64,000 bases of DNA from Candidatus Methylobacter oryzae (GTDB lineage Bacteria > Pseudomonadota > Gammaproteobacteria > Methylococcales > Methylomonadaceae): NCBI RefSeq assembly GCF_003994235.2, contig NZ_RYFG02000116.1, positions 42,920 to 106,919 on the forward strand. The letters are read 5' to 3'. The notes beneath the pieces were generated by a model. It saw only the letters and a program-made list of their open reading frames with translations, did no database searches and was not told the origin of the DNA. The position numbers and the translations under genes were made by a program. The first letter of the stretch is position 1. Every line of letters begins with the position of its first letter. Positions 33,646 to 43,008 of this stretch are shown here, piece by piece.

Positions 33646-34170
33646 CTAGCGCACAGTAATAGATAACTGAAAAACTTGTGCCGGCGGCGCAGTTGTTTCC
33701 CAAGGACGGCGATACTCAAGGCGAAGCGTTCCATTGCCTTGCTTTATCGCCTTGAACTTTCCTGTCTCAGTGCCGCCGCATCCTACTCTTCCCCCGCAAT
33801 CACTATCGAGAACGAAGCTGCTATTGCCTTGAAGTTCAACTAAGTCGATCGATTGACTGTTGAATGTCCAGCTGTAACCGGTACTTGGATTGGACGCCAG
33901 CTTTATTTCAAGGAATTGTCCCTGTACGAGTTCGATGGATCGCCCATTGTCGGCATCGGTCAGCGAAACCGGTGAAGTTGAGGATAATAGTTGATAGCGG
34001 CCGTCGGAACCGAGCGCCAACACAATGTTGCTGTAAGAGTGATCGTTAATTAACACCTCCGGTAAATTGAGGCGTCCGCTAACCGGGTCATAGCTAGGCG
34101 TAGCGGCATGAACCGGGGCGAAAATATTCAACAAAATCAGTGCAGTTAGCGTTTTAACACTATATGACAT
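33646..34170 (-). CDS. chagasin-family (I42) cysteine protease inhibitor, exported
   Basis: A 174-residue periplasmic or secreted protein. I choose ATG 34170 because AGGAGAG lies 5 bp upstream. A signal peptide (SVKTLTALILLNIFAPVHAA) is followed by an uncharacterised segment and the I42 inhibitor domain. All three binding loops are present: NPSTGYSW (NPTTG loop), GCGGTETG (GxGG loop) and YRRPWE (RPW loop). Chagasin-type proteins occlude the active site of papain-like cysteine proteases. The extra residues 25-80, with APSYDPVSGRLNLPEVLIND-like character, are not part of the inhibitor fold and may be a small beta domain. No papain-like protease is seen in this window. Converges with the response regulator gene. 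Confidence 0.88.
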   Translation of the reverse strand: MSYSVKTLTALILLNIFAPVHAATPSYDPVSGRLNLPEVLINDHSYSNIVLALGSDGRYQLLSSTSPVSLTDADNGRSIELVQGQFLEIKLASNPSTGYSWTFNSQSIDLVELQGNSSFVLDSDCGGRVGCGGTETGKFKAIKQGNGTLRLEYRRPWETTAPPAQVFQLSITVR

Positions 34171-34263
34171 GAGCTCTCTCCTAATCACGTTGCATAAAAC
34201 CGCACTTTATCCGTTATCTAGCGTTATATAAATACCGTCTTCTTCGGATTACCTCATCCACGG

Positions 34264-34830
34264 TTATACCGTAGCAAACTGGCTTTCCAAATCCGATTGT
34301 TTTTCAACGGGAAGCGTAACCGTTAGATGAATTTGTCCGGCAAAGACTTGCTCAATAATGTGTCCATTCACTTTTTTCAATGCGTAATCAAAGGACTGAA
34401 ATCTTTCATAATCGAGCGTGAAATGAAGCGTTGCCATTTCTATGTAAGGGTGTAATGCCGCCGTATCGATCGCCTGTTTCGCCATGTGGCCGTAAGCCCT
34501 GGTCAGTCCGCCGGCTCCAAGCTTCACGCCGCCAAAATAACGGATTACTACAACGAGAGCATTAATAATGTTTTTACCTTCAATATGCTGAAAAATCGGC
34601 TTTCCTGCCGTGCCTGTAGGCTCGCCTGCGTCGTGAAACCGGTAAATAACGCCGTCGTTGGTTTTGATACGGTAGGCAAAGGCAATATGGTTGGCGTGCG
34701 GATGTTCGGCTTGCAACGCTTTTAATTGCCGAAAAACGTCTTGATCATTGAGGCAGGGAAAAATGATACCGATAAATCGCGATTTTTTTATGATGTCTTC
34801 GAATGTATGGGATTCCGTAACATAAAACAT
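34264..34830 (-). CDS. yigZ: YigZ/IMPACT family protein (UPF0029)
   Basis: A 188-residue cytosolic protein. The N-terminal UPF0029 domain carries the family hallmark block FAYRIKTNDGVIYRFHDAGE followed by PTGTAGKPI, and VVVIRYFGGVKLGAGGLTRA. The C-terminal alpha/beta domain (about 125-188) resembles elongation factor G domain V. E. coli YigZ and yeast/mammalian IMPACT are homologues; the bacterial function is not settled, although a proline-dipeptidase activity has been proposed for some members. I use ATG 34830 (GAAG spacing 5) rather than the TTG at 34845. Stands alone. Confidence 0.92.
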   Translation of the reverse strand: MFYVTESHTFEDIIKKSRFIGIIFPCLNDQDVFRQLKALQAEHPHANHIAFAYRIKTNDGVIYRFHDAGEPTGTAGKPIFQHIEGKNIINALVVVIRYFGGVKLGAGGLTRAYGHMAKQAIDTAALHPYIEMATLHFTLDYERFQSFDYALKKVNGHIIEQVFAGQIHLTVTLPVEKQSDLESQFATV

Positions 34831-35050
34831 TTTTGCTTCTTTCAATTAAGTTTTGAGCGTCTGCTATTCGATAACATCATACCAGCAGCAAACGGCTTTT
34901 CAATTGCACTCACATTATTTTGATCGATTGCTGCCGAGAATTAAGCGAAGAACCAATCTTAATATAGAATATGCAGAGCTTCGCTTATTACACAGAAGCT
35001 TAGAGCTGAATAAGGACAAACCAAGCCGTTAAACCGCAACAAAAATAAAT

Positions 35051-35491
35051 ATGAAACTTAGCGTTATTATAAAAAAACTATCAAATCCTCGCGTTAGAAG
35101 ACGATTAAAAATTGGCCTCTCTATTTATGGTTGCTTGATTATACTGGGCGTGCTGTTTAAGGTTGTCTACGACATCGGCTACTTCAACGCGCAATCGCTT
35201 AAAAAAGAAAAAATTGCCGAGCTGCCTACGACTTATCCTGTGCTGACAATGGAATCCGCCCAGCGCATTGTCTCCGGCGCATTGACAGAAGACCCTAACA
35301 ATCCCAAAACAATCGTAGACCAGATCATTGACAACGATCATAAACTTTCAACTATTATTATTGAAAACAACAACATAAAAAAAATCGCCTGGATTATCGA
35401 CTTACATTTGTTTTTTGACGGCGATCTATTCAATCACGAAGGTTACAATTTAACCGAAGGCCTTGAGCATCAATATAATATCAAACGTTGA
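35051..35491 (+). CDS. single-span membrane protein of unknown function
   Basis: A 146-residue protein. It has a basic N-terminus (SNPRVRRRLKIG) and one transmembrane helix at about 23-45 (LSIYGCLIILGVLFKVVYDI). The predicted periplasmic domain of about 100 residues has an isoleucine/asparagine-rich centre (TIIIENNNIKKIAWIIDLHLF). No cysteine, metal motif or known domain was recognised. Upstream, 34846-35050 is AT-rich and otherwise featureless. It may be monocistronic; the next gene starts 215 bp downstream. Confidence 0.65.
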   Translation: MKLSVIIKKLSNPRVRRRLKIGLSIYGCLIILGVLFKVVYDIGYFNAQSLKKEKIAELPTTYPVLTMESAQRIVSGALTEDPNNPKTIVDQIIDNDHKLSTIIIENNNIKKIAWIIDLHLFFDGDLFNHEGYNLTEGLEHQYNIKR

Positions 35492-35706
35492 TCATTGATT
35501 ATCCGGCACAGCGTTAGCCGGGGCAGTTGAACAAAAATTTGCGCGATTCGGAGAGTTGTTCCTGATTTGGTTGAACTGAATGCCGCAGTTCGGCCAACAG
35601 CGGTCTATGGATAATGCAAAGCCAACGGCCCGAGTTTCCAGAAATCTGCCGTTAAAAGTTTAAACTGCTTCGGATTTCCAGGAGGTTCAAACCAGAATAT
35701 AGAGCT

Positions 35707-38223
35707 ATGAATATGGCAAAAATTAAACGCACTCGAACACAACAGCTTTGGCGAAACATCAAACTTTTTATTCTGATATGGACAGCGGTTGTCGGCAGCT
35801 CGTTAATTTGGAACCTGTATTATCAGCAAGAGCGTTTCAAGACCACATTACATACCGAAGCAGCGGCTTTTCATTCGATGGAAATGGCTTATCGCAACTG
35901 GGTTATTCACAGCGGCGGTGTCTACGTGCCGGTTACCGACAATGTTAATCCAAGTCCGTGGCTAAGCGGACTGCCTGAGCGGGACATCGTCACGCCTTCC
36001 GGCAAGCAGCTAACGTTGTTGAACTCCTCTTATGTGGTGCGTCTGGTGCATCAAGCCATGGCGGATGCCAACATGCCGGTCCGTGGAAATATCGCTAGCC
36101 TGAATCCAATCAACCCAGTGAATGCTGCTGACGACTGGGAGCGCCAAGCGCTCCAAGCATTTGTTCAAGGCGACAAGGAGCACGCTTCAATCGACGTCAT
36201 GCCCGATGGCAAATCTTACTATCGTTACATGAAACCGATGATTACCGAAGAAGCCTGCTTGAAATGCCACGCCCAATATGGCGATAAGCTTGGGGGAGTT
36301 CGTGGGGGAGTAAGCATTGCCGTGCCCATTGATGCCTCTCTGAAACGTGAAGACCGCGAGCGTAATGCCTTGATTGCGGGTCATGGCCTAATCTGGGGGC
36401 TGGGCGTATTCGGTTTATTTATAGGCGGCAGACGGCAACAACGCGTTATAAAGGAAGCGGAACAAAGTGAAGCCGAAGTCACATTGCTGACAAACTCAAT
36501 CGCTCACGCCATTTACGGGGTAAACCCGCAAGGCTGCTGCACTTTCATTAATACAGCGGGTGTGAAAGCTCTGGGCTACGATAATCCCTCCGAATTACTC
36601 GGCAAGAACATGCACCGATTAGTGCATCATACTAGAGCCGATGGCTCGCCTCATCCTTACGAAATTTGCCCCAGTTTCTTTACCATTCGCGACGGCAAAT
36701 CGTTTTATCGCGACAACGAAATCTATTGGCGTAAGGATGGCAGCTCATTCCATGTCATGTATTGGTCGTATCCGGTAATTCAGGAAGGGTGTGTCCAGGG
36801 AGCCGTCATTACTTTTCTCGATATAACCGAACAATTGCGAATCAAGGGCGAACTTAAACATTCTCAGGAATTATTAAATTCCATAGTGGAGAATATTCCG
36901 GCCATGGTGTTCTTGAAACGCGCGGAAGATTTAAGCTTCGAATTTTTCAACAAAGCCGGCGAACATTTATTGGGTTATTCCCAAAATCAGATTCTGGGCA
37001 AAAACGTATTCGACATATTTCCTAAAGAACTGGCGAATGCTATGGATCGGCAAGATAGGGAAGCATTAGTTAGTCATCTACCGTTGGAAATACCCGACCA
37101 GGCCGTCAAAACCGTCGACGGCACTGAAAAGTGGCTGCATAGCTTTAAAATCGGGCTATACGACAAAGCAGGCGATCCCACCCATTTGCTTGGCCTTGCT
37201 GTCGATATCACTGCAAAAAAGCGCATGCAAGACAAGTTGCGCGAAAGCGAAGCAAAACTGGCTGAGGCCCAGCGGATGGCCCATTTAGGTCATTGGGAGC
37301 TTGACCATCGAACGGATGAACTAACATGGTCCAACGAGGTATACCGCATTTTTGAAGTTAATTCGCATTCGTTCACCCCTTCCTATCAAAAATTTCTCGG
37401 CATCGTTCATCAGGACGATCGCCAGACGATAGAAATAGCCTTCGCCGAATCATTGCAACATAAAAAGCCGTTTCAAACGGAATTTCGCTTGCAGATGAAA
37501 GACGGCAGAATCAAACATATCTTGGAGAAATGCGAAACGACTTACGATGAAAACGGTAAACCACTTCGTTCTCTAGGCACGATGCAGGACATTACAACCA
37601 GCAAGTTGGTCGAGCAACTCTTGCGCGACGAACGGCAAGTGCTAGAACATGCATTGGAAGGCACGCTCCATACAGTATCCTTAGCAGCCGAATTGCGGGA
37701 TCCCTATACCGCGGGTCATCAACGGCGTGTGGCTGATTTAGCTGTGGCGATTGCAAAGGAAATGGGACTGCCTAAAGAAAAAATCCATGGCATTCAGCTG
37801 GCCGCCCAGATTCACGATTTGGGAAAAATCAACGTACCGGCAGAAATTCTTGCTAAACCAGGCAAACTGAGCGAGATTGAGTTCATGTTGATCAAAACGC
37901 ATCCTGAAACGGGTTTTGAAATTTTGAAAGATGTGGATTTCCCATGGCCAATTGCCGATATCCTTGCCCAACACCACGAAAAAATGGACGGTTCCGGGTA
38001 TCCTCACGGATTGAAAGGCGATCAGATACTGCTTGAAGCGCGCATCTTGACGGTGGCCGATATTGTAGAAGCCATATCTTCGCATCGGCCTTATCGTCCA
38101 ACATTAGGCATCGAAGCCGCTATCGAAGAAATAAAACGCGGACGAGGTACTGCTTATGACCCGCAAGTTGTCGATGCCTGTTTAAAATTATTTCGCGAGG
38201 GCCGTTTCTCATACCGGAATTAA
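35707..38223 (+). CDS. haem-binding membrane sensor with PAS domains and HD-GYP phosphodiesterase output
   Basis: An 838-residue signalling protein predicted to degrade c-di-GMP. A transmembrane helix at about 18-38 is followed by a periplasmic DUF3365/Tll0287-like domain with CLKCH at 184-188 (a c-type haem motif) and a second helix near 220-240 (GHGLIWGLGVFGLFIGG). PAS domains follow at about 255-380, 385-515 and 525-640 (VFLKRAEDLSFEFFNKAGEH, WSNEVYRIFEV). HD-GYP occupies about 650-838, with AELRDPYTAGHQRRVADLAV, HDLGKINVP (about 703-711), THPETGFEIL and HHEKMDGSGYP (about 755-765), all metal ligands present. AGGAGG lies 24 bp before the ATG, too far to be certain. Redox or small-molecule sensing at the haem is inferred. 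Confidence 0.92.
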   Translation: MNMAKIKRTRTQQLWRNIKLFILIWTAVVGSSLIWNLYYQQERFKTTLHTEAAAFHSMEMAYRNWVIHSGGVYVPVTDNVNPSPWLSGLPERDIVTPSGKQLTLLNSSYVVRLVHQAMADANMPVRGNIASLNPINPVNAADDWERQALQAFVQGDKEHASIDVMPDGKSYYRYMKPMITEEACLKCHAQYGDKLGGVRGGVSIAVPIDASLKREDRERNALIAGHGLIWGLGVFGLFIGGRRQQRVIKEAEQSEAEVTLLTNSIAHAIYGVNPQGCCTFINTAGVKALGYDNPSELLGKNMHRLVHHTRADGSPHPYEICPSFFTIRDGKSFYRDNEIYWRKDGSSFHVMYWSYPVIQEGCVQGAVITFLDITEQLRIKGELKHSQELLNSIVENIPAMVFLKRAEDLSFEFFNKAGEHLLGYSQNQILGKNVFDIFPKELANAMDRQDREALVSHLPLEIPDQAVKTVDGTEKWLHSFKIGLYDKAGDPTHLLGLAVDITAKKRMQDKLRESEAKLAEAQRMAHLGHWELDHRTDELTWSNEVYRIFEVNSHSFTPSYQKFLGIVHQDDRQTIEIAFAESLQHKKPFQTEFRLQMKDGRIKHILEKCETTYDENGKPLRSLGTMQDITTSKLVEQLLRDERQVLEHALEGTLHTVSLAAELRDPYTAGHQRRVADLAVAIAKEMGLPKEKIHGIQLAAQIHDLGKINVPAEILAKPGKLSEIEFMLIKTHPETGFEILKDVDFPWPIADILAQHHEKMDGSGYPHGLKGDQILLEARILTVADIVEAISSHRPYRPTLGIEAAIEEIKRGRGTAYDPQVVDACLKLFREGRFSYRN

Positions 38224-38288
38224 AGGCTTAAGCCGAGATTATCAATCTGAAGTTGAACGCCTGTATTACAAACGTTCTAACTTGAAGC

Positions 38289-38331
38289 GGGAGATTCATG
38301 ATTCGCCGTAAGCGCTCAGTATGAATCTCCC
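38289..38331. terminator. bidirectional hairpin between convergent genes
   Basis: GGGAGATTCAT (38289-38299) and ATGAATCTCCC (38321-38331) are a perfect 11-bp inverted repeat with a 21-nt loop, followed by TTGTTGTT. It lies between the stop codons of the HD-GYP gene and cusA, so it probably terminates one or both transcripts. Confidence 0.6.
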
Positions 38332-38405
38332 TTGTTGTTACTCCCGGAAGCCTAGACGCTACTAACCCATCTGCCGGTAACAGCAAATCCCCCTCACAAC
38401 GAACT

Positions 38406-41400
38406 TTACACGCTTGGGCCTGTTTGCCGCTCAATGCGATGGCCTTTGATCAGCGCATAAATCGCCGGAATCACGATCAAGGTCAACAACGTTGACGAGA
38501 CCATGCCGCCAACCATCGGCGCGGCGATGCGGCGCATGACTTCCGAGCCGGCGCCCGTTCCCCACATGATTGGCAGCAGCCCTGCCATGATCGCGACGAC
38601 CGTCATCATTTTGGGCCGAACCCGTTCCACCGCCCCTTCCCGAATGGCCGCATATAAATCGGCGACCCCGAAAAACTTATCTTCCGCCCTCCTCTGCTGT
38701 TTGATTTTTTCCAGCGCATGATCCAAATAGATCAGCATCACAACGCCGGTTTCGGCGGCCACGCCCGCCAGCGCGATAAAACCGACGACGACGGCCACGC
38801 TCAGGTTATAGCCCAGCCAGTACAGCAGCCAAACGCCGCCTACCAGCGAAAAAGGCAGCGACAACATTACAATCAGGGTTTCGGTGATGCGTTTGAAGTT
38901 AAGGTAAAGCAGCAGGAAGATAATAAACAAAGTCATCGGCACCGCAATCGCGAGTTTGGCTTTCGCCCGCTCCATGTATTCGAACTGGCCGCTCCAGGTC
39001 ACGTAATAGCCGGGCGGGAACTTGACCTGCTCGATGACGGCGCGCTGCGCATCGGCTACGAAGCTGCCGATGTCGCGTCCGCGAATATCGACAAAAATAT
39101 AGGCGGACAGCAACGCGTTTTCAGTGCGGATACCGGGCGCGCCCTTGTCGAGACTGATCTTGGCCAATTGCCCTAACGGGATCATCGCCCCGGCCGGTGC
39201 CGGCACTAACACTTGCGTGGCGATCATCTCGGGCGAATCGCGCAGTTCGCGCGGATAACGCACGATCACATTGAAGCGTTCCCTACCCTCCACCGTTGTC
39301 GTTACGGTCTCGCCGCCCAAAGCGGTCGCAATCACGTTTTGAAAGTCGCCCACGCTAAGCCCGTAGCGTGCCAGTTGTTTCCGGTCCGGTTCGATGGTCA
39401 GGTAGAAGCCGCCGGTCAGCCGTTCCGCATAAGCGCTTGTCGTGCCCGGCACGGTTTTTACGACGCGTTCGATTTGTGTTGCAAGCTTTTCCATTTGCCC
39501 CAGATCGTTGCCGAACACTTTGATGCCGATAGGCGTGCGGATACCGGTCGAAAGCATGTCGATGCGGTTCTTGATCGGCATGGTCCAGGCGATGGTCACG
39601 CCCGGCATTTGCGTTGCGGCGTCCATCTCGGCAATCAGCTTGTCGGTGGTCATGCCCTGCCGCCACTGCGCTTCCGGCTTCAGATTGACCACCGTTTCGA
39701 ACATCTCCAGCGGCGCGGGATCGGTCGCGGTTGACGCGCGTCCCGCCTTGCCGAATACCGATTCAACTTCAGGGAAGCTTTTCAGGATGCGGTTCTGGGT
39801 CTGCATGATCTGCGACGCCTTGGTGACCGAGATGCCGGGCAAACTCATCGGCATGAACAGCAAGGTTCCTTCATTCAGCGTCGGCATGAATTCGCTGCCC
39901 AGCTTCGAGGCCGGATAAATAGTCGCCGCCAGTGCAATGACCGCCACGGCGACGGTCAGTTTCTTCCAGCCCAGCACGCCTTCGATAACCGGGCGGTATA
40001 GCCAGATCAGCAACCGGTTCAGCGGATTGCGGTGTTCCGGCACGATCTGTCCGCGGATGAACAGCCACATCAATACCGGCACCAAGGTTACCGACAACAG
40101 CGCCGCCCCCGCCATCGCGAAAGTTTTGGTGTAAGCCAAGGGTTTGAACAGGCGGCCTTCCTGCTCTTCGAGCACAAAAACCGGCAGGAACGAAACAGTG
40201 ATGACCAGCAGGCTCAGGAACAAGGCCGGGCCGACTTCCTTCGCGGCGCTAATCATCAACTCAAGGCGGTTGGCGTCGGGCTCGGCCCGCTCCAGATGCT
40301 TATGGGCATTCTCGATCATCACAATCGCCGCATCCACCATCACGCCAATCGCAATCGCGATGCCGCTAAGGCTCATGATATTCGAATTGATGCCGAGCCC
40401 GTGCATGACGATGAAGGCAATCAGCACGCCGATCGGCAGCATCACGATCGCGACCAGCGCGCTGCGGACATGGTAAAGAAACAGTACGCAAACTCCGGCT
40501 ACCACCAGGCTTTCCTCGACCAGTTTATCGCGCAAATTCTCAATGGCTTTCAGGATCAGCACGGAGCGGTCATAAACCGGCACTATCGAAACGCCGTCCG
40601 GCAGGCCGGGAGTAATCTCCCGAATCTTGGTTTTCACGTTCTCGATGACGTCCAGCGCATTTTGTCCGTAGCGGGCAATCGCAATGCCCGAAACAGCTTC
40701 GCCTTCGCCGTTCAGTTCGGTAACGCCGCGGCGCTCGTCCGGCCCCAGCTCCACGCGGGCAATATCGCGAATCAGCACGGGGATGCCGCCTTCGGATTTG
40801 ACAACCAAATCCTCTATATCCCGGATGCCGCGCAAATAGCCTTTGCCGCGCACCATATATTCGGTTTCGGTCATCTCGACCACCCGGCCTCCGACGTCTC
40901 TGTTACTTTCCGTAATGACACGGCTCACCGTCGACAACGGGACGCCGAAAGCTTGGAGTTTACGCGGATCGACAATCACCTGGTATTGTTGGACAAAGCC
41001 GCCGACGCTGGCGACTTCCGCGACGCCATGCGCTTTGGCGAGCTGGTAGCGGACAAACCAGTCCTGTAGCGTTCGGAGTTCCGCAAGCGATTGCCGGGCG
41101 CCAAGGACCGCATACTGAAATACCCAACCAACCCCGGTCGCGTCAGGGCCCAGACGCGGGGATAGCCCCATCGGCAGGCGGCTGGACGCAAAGTTCAGGT
41201 ATTCCAGCACTCTTGAGCGCGCCCAATAAACGTCGGTGCCGTCCTCGAAAATGATGTACACGAACGACGCGCCGAAAAACGAAAAGCCGCGCACGACTTT
41301 GGAGCGCGGCACGCTCAGCATGGCCGTGGTCAACGGATATGTCACCTGATCCTCGACCACTTGCGGTGCTTGGCCCGGATATTCGGTATAGACGATAACC

Positions 41401-41537
41401 TGGACGTCGGACAGATCGGGCAACGCGTCGAGCGGAGTTTTGATGACTGCATAAATGCCGGCAATGACGATAAAGGCCGTCGACAGCAAAACCAGGAAAA
41501 CGTTGCGCGCCGACCATTCAATGATTTTCCCGAGCAT
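38406..41537 (-). CDS. cusA: CusA-type Cu(I)/Ag(I) RND efflux permease
   Basis: A 1043-residue heavy-metal efflux (HME) RND permease pumping Cu(I)/Ag(I) from periplasm or cytosol through the CusC channel. I start it at ATG 41537, preceded by GGAGGGA and 1 bp from the cusB stop. It begins MLGKIIEWSARNVFLVLL. The methionine triad that binds copper in E. coli CusA is conserved in context: LLFMPMSLPG, PLEMFETV and NRIDMLSTG. Proton-relay helices are seen at GIAIAIGVMVDAAIVMIENA and FIALAGVAAETGVVMLIYLD. The end is followed by a bidirectional hairpin. Third gene of a cusCBA operon. Confidence 0.96.
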   Translation of the reverse strand: MLGKIIEWSARNVFLVLLSTAFIVIAGIYAVIKTPLDALPDLSDVQVIVYTEYPGQAPQVVEDQVTYPLTTAMLSVPRSKVVRGFSFFGASFVYIIFEDGTDVYWARSRVLEYLNFASSRLPMGLSPRLGPDATGVGWVFQYAVLGARQSLAELRTLQDWFVRYQLAKAHGVAEVASVGGFVQQYQVIVDPRKLQAFGVPLSTVSRVITESNRDVGGRVVEMTETEYMVRGKGYLRGIRDIEDLVVKSEGGIPVLIRDIARVELGPDERRGVTELNGEGEAVSGIAIARYGQNALDVIENVKTKIREITPGLPDGVSIVPVYDRSVLILKAIENLRDKLVEESLVVAGVCVLFLYHVRSALVAIVMLPIGVLIAFIVMHGLGINSNIMSLSGIAIAIGVMVDAAIVMIENAHKHLERAEPDANRLELMISAAKEVGPALFLSLLVITVSFLPVFVLEEQEGRLFKPLAYTKTFAMAGAALLSVTLVPVLMWLFIRGQIVPEHRNPLNRLLIWLYRPVIEGVLGWKKLTVAVAVIALAATIYPASKLGSEFMPTLNEGTLLFMPMSLPGISVTKASQIMQTQNRILKSFPEVESVFGKAGRASTATDPAPLEMFETVVNLKPEAQWRQGMTTDKLIAEMDAATQMPGVTIAWTMPIKNRIDMLSTGIRTPIGIKVFGNDLGQMEKLATQIERVVKTVPGTTSAYAERLTGGFYLTIEPDRKQLARYGLSVGDFQNVIATALGGETVTTTVEGRERFNVIVRYPRELRDSPEMIATQVLVPAPAGAMIPLGQLAKISLDKGAPGIRTENALLSAYIFVDIRGRDIGSFVADAQRAVIEQVKFPPGYYVTWSGQFEYMERAKAKLAIAVPMTLFIIFLLLYLNFKRITETLIVMLSLPFSLVGGVWLLYWLGYNLSVAVVVGFIALAGVAAETGVVMLIYLDHALEKIKQQRRAEDKFFGVADLYAAIREGAVERVRPKMMTVVAIMAGLLPIMWGTGAGSEVMRRIAAPMVGGMVSSTLLTLIVIPAIYALIKGHRIERQTGPSV

Positions 41538-41538
41538 T

Positions 41539-43008
41539 TCACATCCCTCCTGAATGTTGATGTTCGCCGTGTTGCGGTGGCTCGTCCGGGACTTTTGCAT
41601 CGGCAGGTTCAAACCCGCTTAGGGCGGCTTTCAGGTTGCTCTCCGCGTCGAGCAGGAAATTTGCACTGACCACGACGCGCTCGTGCTCGCTAAGGCCTTC
41701 CATTATCTCGATCATTTCATCCGGCTGCCAGGGATGGCCGGAGTGAGTCAACGGGTCAGGAATCCGTGCCGCCCCGCGCTGCCCCAACTTGACCGTACGA
41801 GGCTCGAAGCGCCCTTCGCCCAGGTCAACCAGCACCAGCGTGCGCCGGCCGCTTTCCAGAACCGACGATCTCGGCACCGCCAACGCGGTATGCGTTTGGC
41901 TGGCGATCTCAAGCTGGGCGTACATCATCGGCTTCAGCAGGCCGTCAGAATTCTGCAATTCGACACGCACTTTGACCGTGCGCGTCGCCGGGTTCAACAT
42001 CGGGTAAATGAAGCCCACCTTGCCGTTGAAGGTTTGGCCGGGATAAGCGTCAAGCGTAACCTGGGCGCTTTGGCCGGATTTGATAAGGCCCATATCCTGT
42101 TCATAAACTTCGGCAATAATCCACACTTGGGACAGGTCGGCTATTTTAAACAGCGTATCCCCGGCCATGGCCCGTGCGCCTGCGACGACGGACTTTTCCA
42201 TGACTATGCCGGATGCCGGCGAGCGCACGGTCAGCGCATGTTGCGCCTTGCCCTGTTGCCGCAGATGCGCCAGTTCCGCTTCGGAAATGCCCCAGTTGCG
42301 CAGGCGCTCCAGGCTGCTGTCGGTCAGGTTTTTCATCCCGGATTGCAGCCAAGCTTCGCTGTTGCCTAGCGCGGCCTCGCCGTTCCTGGCGCTTAGATAT
42401 TCCTGTTGGGCGGAAACCAGATCCGGGCTGTACAGTTCGAACAAGGGTTGGCCGCGCGTTACGGCTTGCCCGGTGGTGTTCACGTAGAGTTTTTCAATGA
42501 AACCGTCAAAACGGAGAGTCACGTTATAGAGCCGCCGCTCGTCGGCTTCGACAACGCCGACGCTACGAACCGAACGGGCGATTTCGATGTTTTCCGCCGG
42601 CGCCGTTTTCACGCCGAGACGCTGGATTTTCTCGCTGCTGACGCGGAGCATGTCGGTTCCTTGCTGGTCCTCCTGTTCATAGACGGGAATGTAGTCCATG
42701 CCCATCGCGTCCTTCTTCGGGACCGGCGAGGTATCGGGCAAGCCCATCGGATTGCGGTAATGCAGAACCTTTTTGCCCTGCCCTGGATTAGCGTCAGGTG
42801 CGGACTCGTCGAATACCGGAACGTAGTCCATGCCCATTTCGTCCTTGGCCGGTACCGTCGAGGTAACCGACGGATTCATCGGGTGACGGTAAAAAAGCGG
42901 TTTCTTTGCGGATGTTGTACTGCCGATCCGCTCGGCAGCCAGCCAGTAACCGCCCGCTGCGCCGAAGACCGCAGCCGCGAGCGCAATCCATAACATGCTC
43001 TTGTTCAT
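41539..43008 (-). CDS. cusB: CusB-type periplasmic adaptor with two heavy-metal-binding segments
   Basis: A 489-residue membrane-fusion protein. Start ATG 43008 follows GGGAGG and overlaps the cusC stop as ATGA. An N-terminal anchor (MLWIALAAAVFGAAGGYWLA) is followed by two copies of the YHMHP-like heavy-metal-binding motif (YRHPMNPSVTSTVPAKDEMG and YRNPMGLPDTSPVPKKDAMG, each ending in MDY-P-y). Lipoyl, beta-barrel and membrane-proximal domains follow (YSPDLVSAQQEYLSARNG, SPASGIVMEKSVVAG, VYEQDMGLIKSGQ, VPRSSVLESGRRTLVLVDLG). The tail (HGEHQHSGGM) is His/Met-rich. It would deliver copper or silver to CusA. Two metal-binding segments rather than one is a mild oddity. Confidence 0.95.
   Translation of the reverse strand: MNKSMLWIALAAAVFGAAGGYWLAAERIGSTTSAKKPLFYRHPMNPSVTSTVPAKDEMGMDYVPVFDESAPDANPGQGKKVLHYRNPMGLPDTSPVPKKDAMGMDYIPVYEQEDQQGTDMLRVSSEKIQRLGVKTAPAENIEIARSVRSVGVVEADERRLYNVTLRFDGFIEKLYVNTTGQAVTRGQPLFELYSPDLVSAQQEYLSARNGEAALGNSEAWLQSGMKNLTDSSLERLRNWGISEAELAHLRQQGKAQHALTVRSPASGIVMEKSVVAGARAMAGDTLFKIADLSQVWIIAEVYEQDMGLIKSGQSAQVTLDAYPGQTFNGKVGFIYPMLNPATRTVKVRVELQNSDGLLKPMMYAQLEIASQTHTALAVPRSSVLESGRRTLVLVDLGEGRFEPRTVKLGQRGAARIPDPLTHSGHPWQPDEMIEIMEGLSEHERVVVSANFLLDAESNLKAALSGFEPADAKVPDEPPQHGEHQHSGGM

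Noticed and set aside
40032..41069. 345-codon plus-strand frame opposite cusA
   Set aside because: His/Gln/Asn/Arg-rich antisense shadow of a well-supported RND permease gene; similar shadows opposite the PKS and NRPS genes were also ignored.
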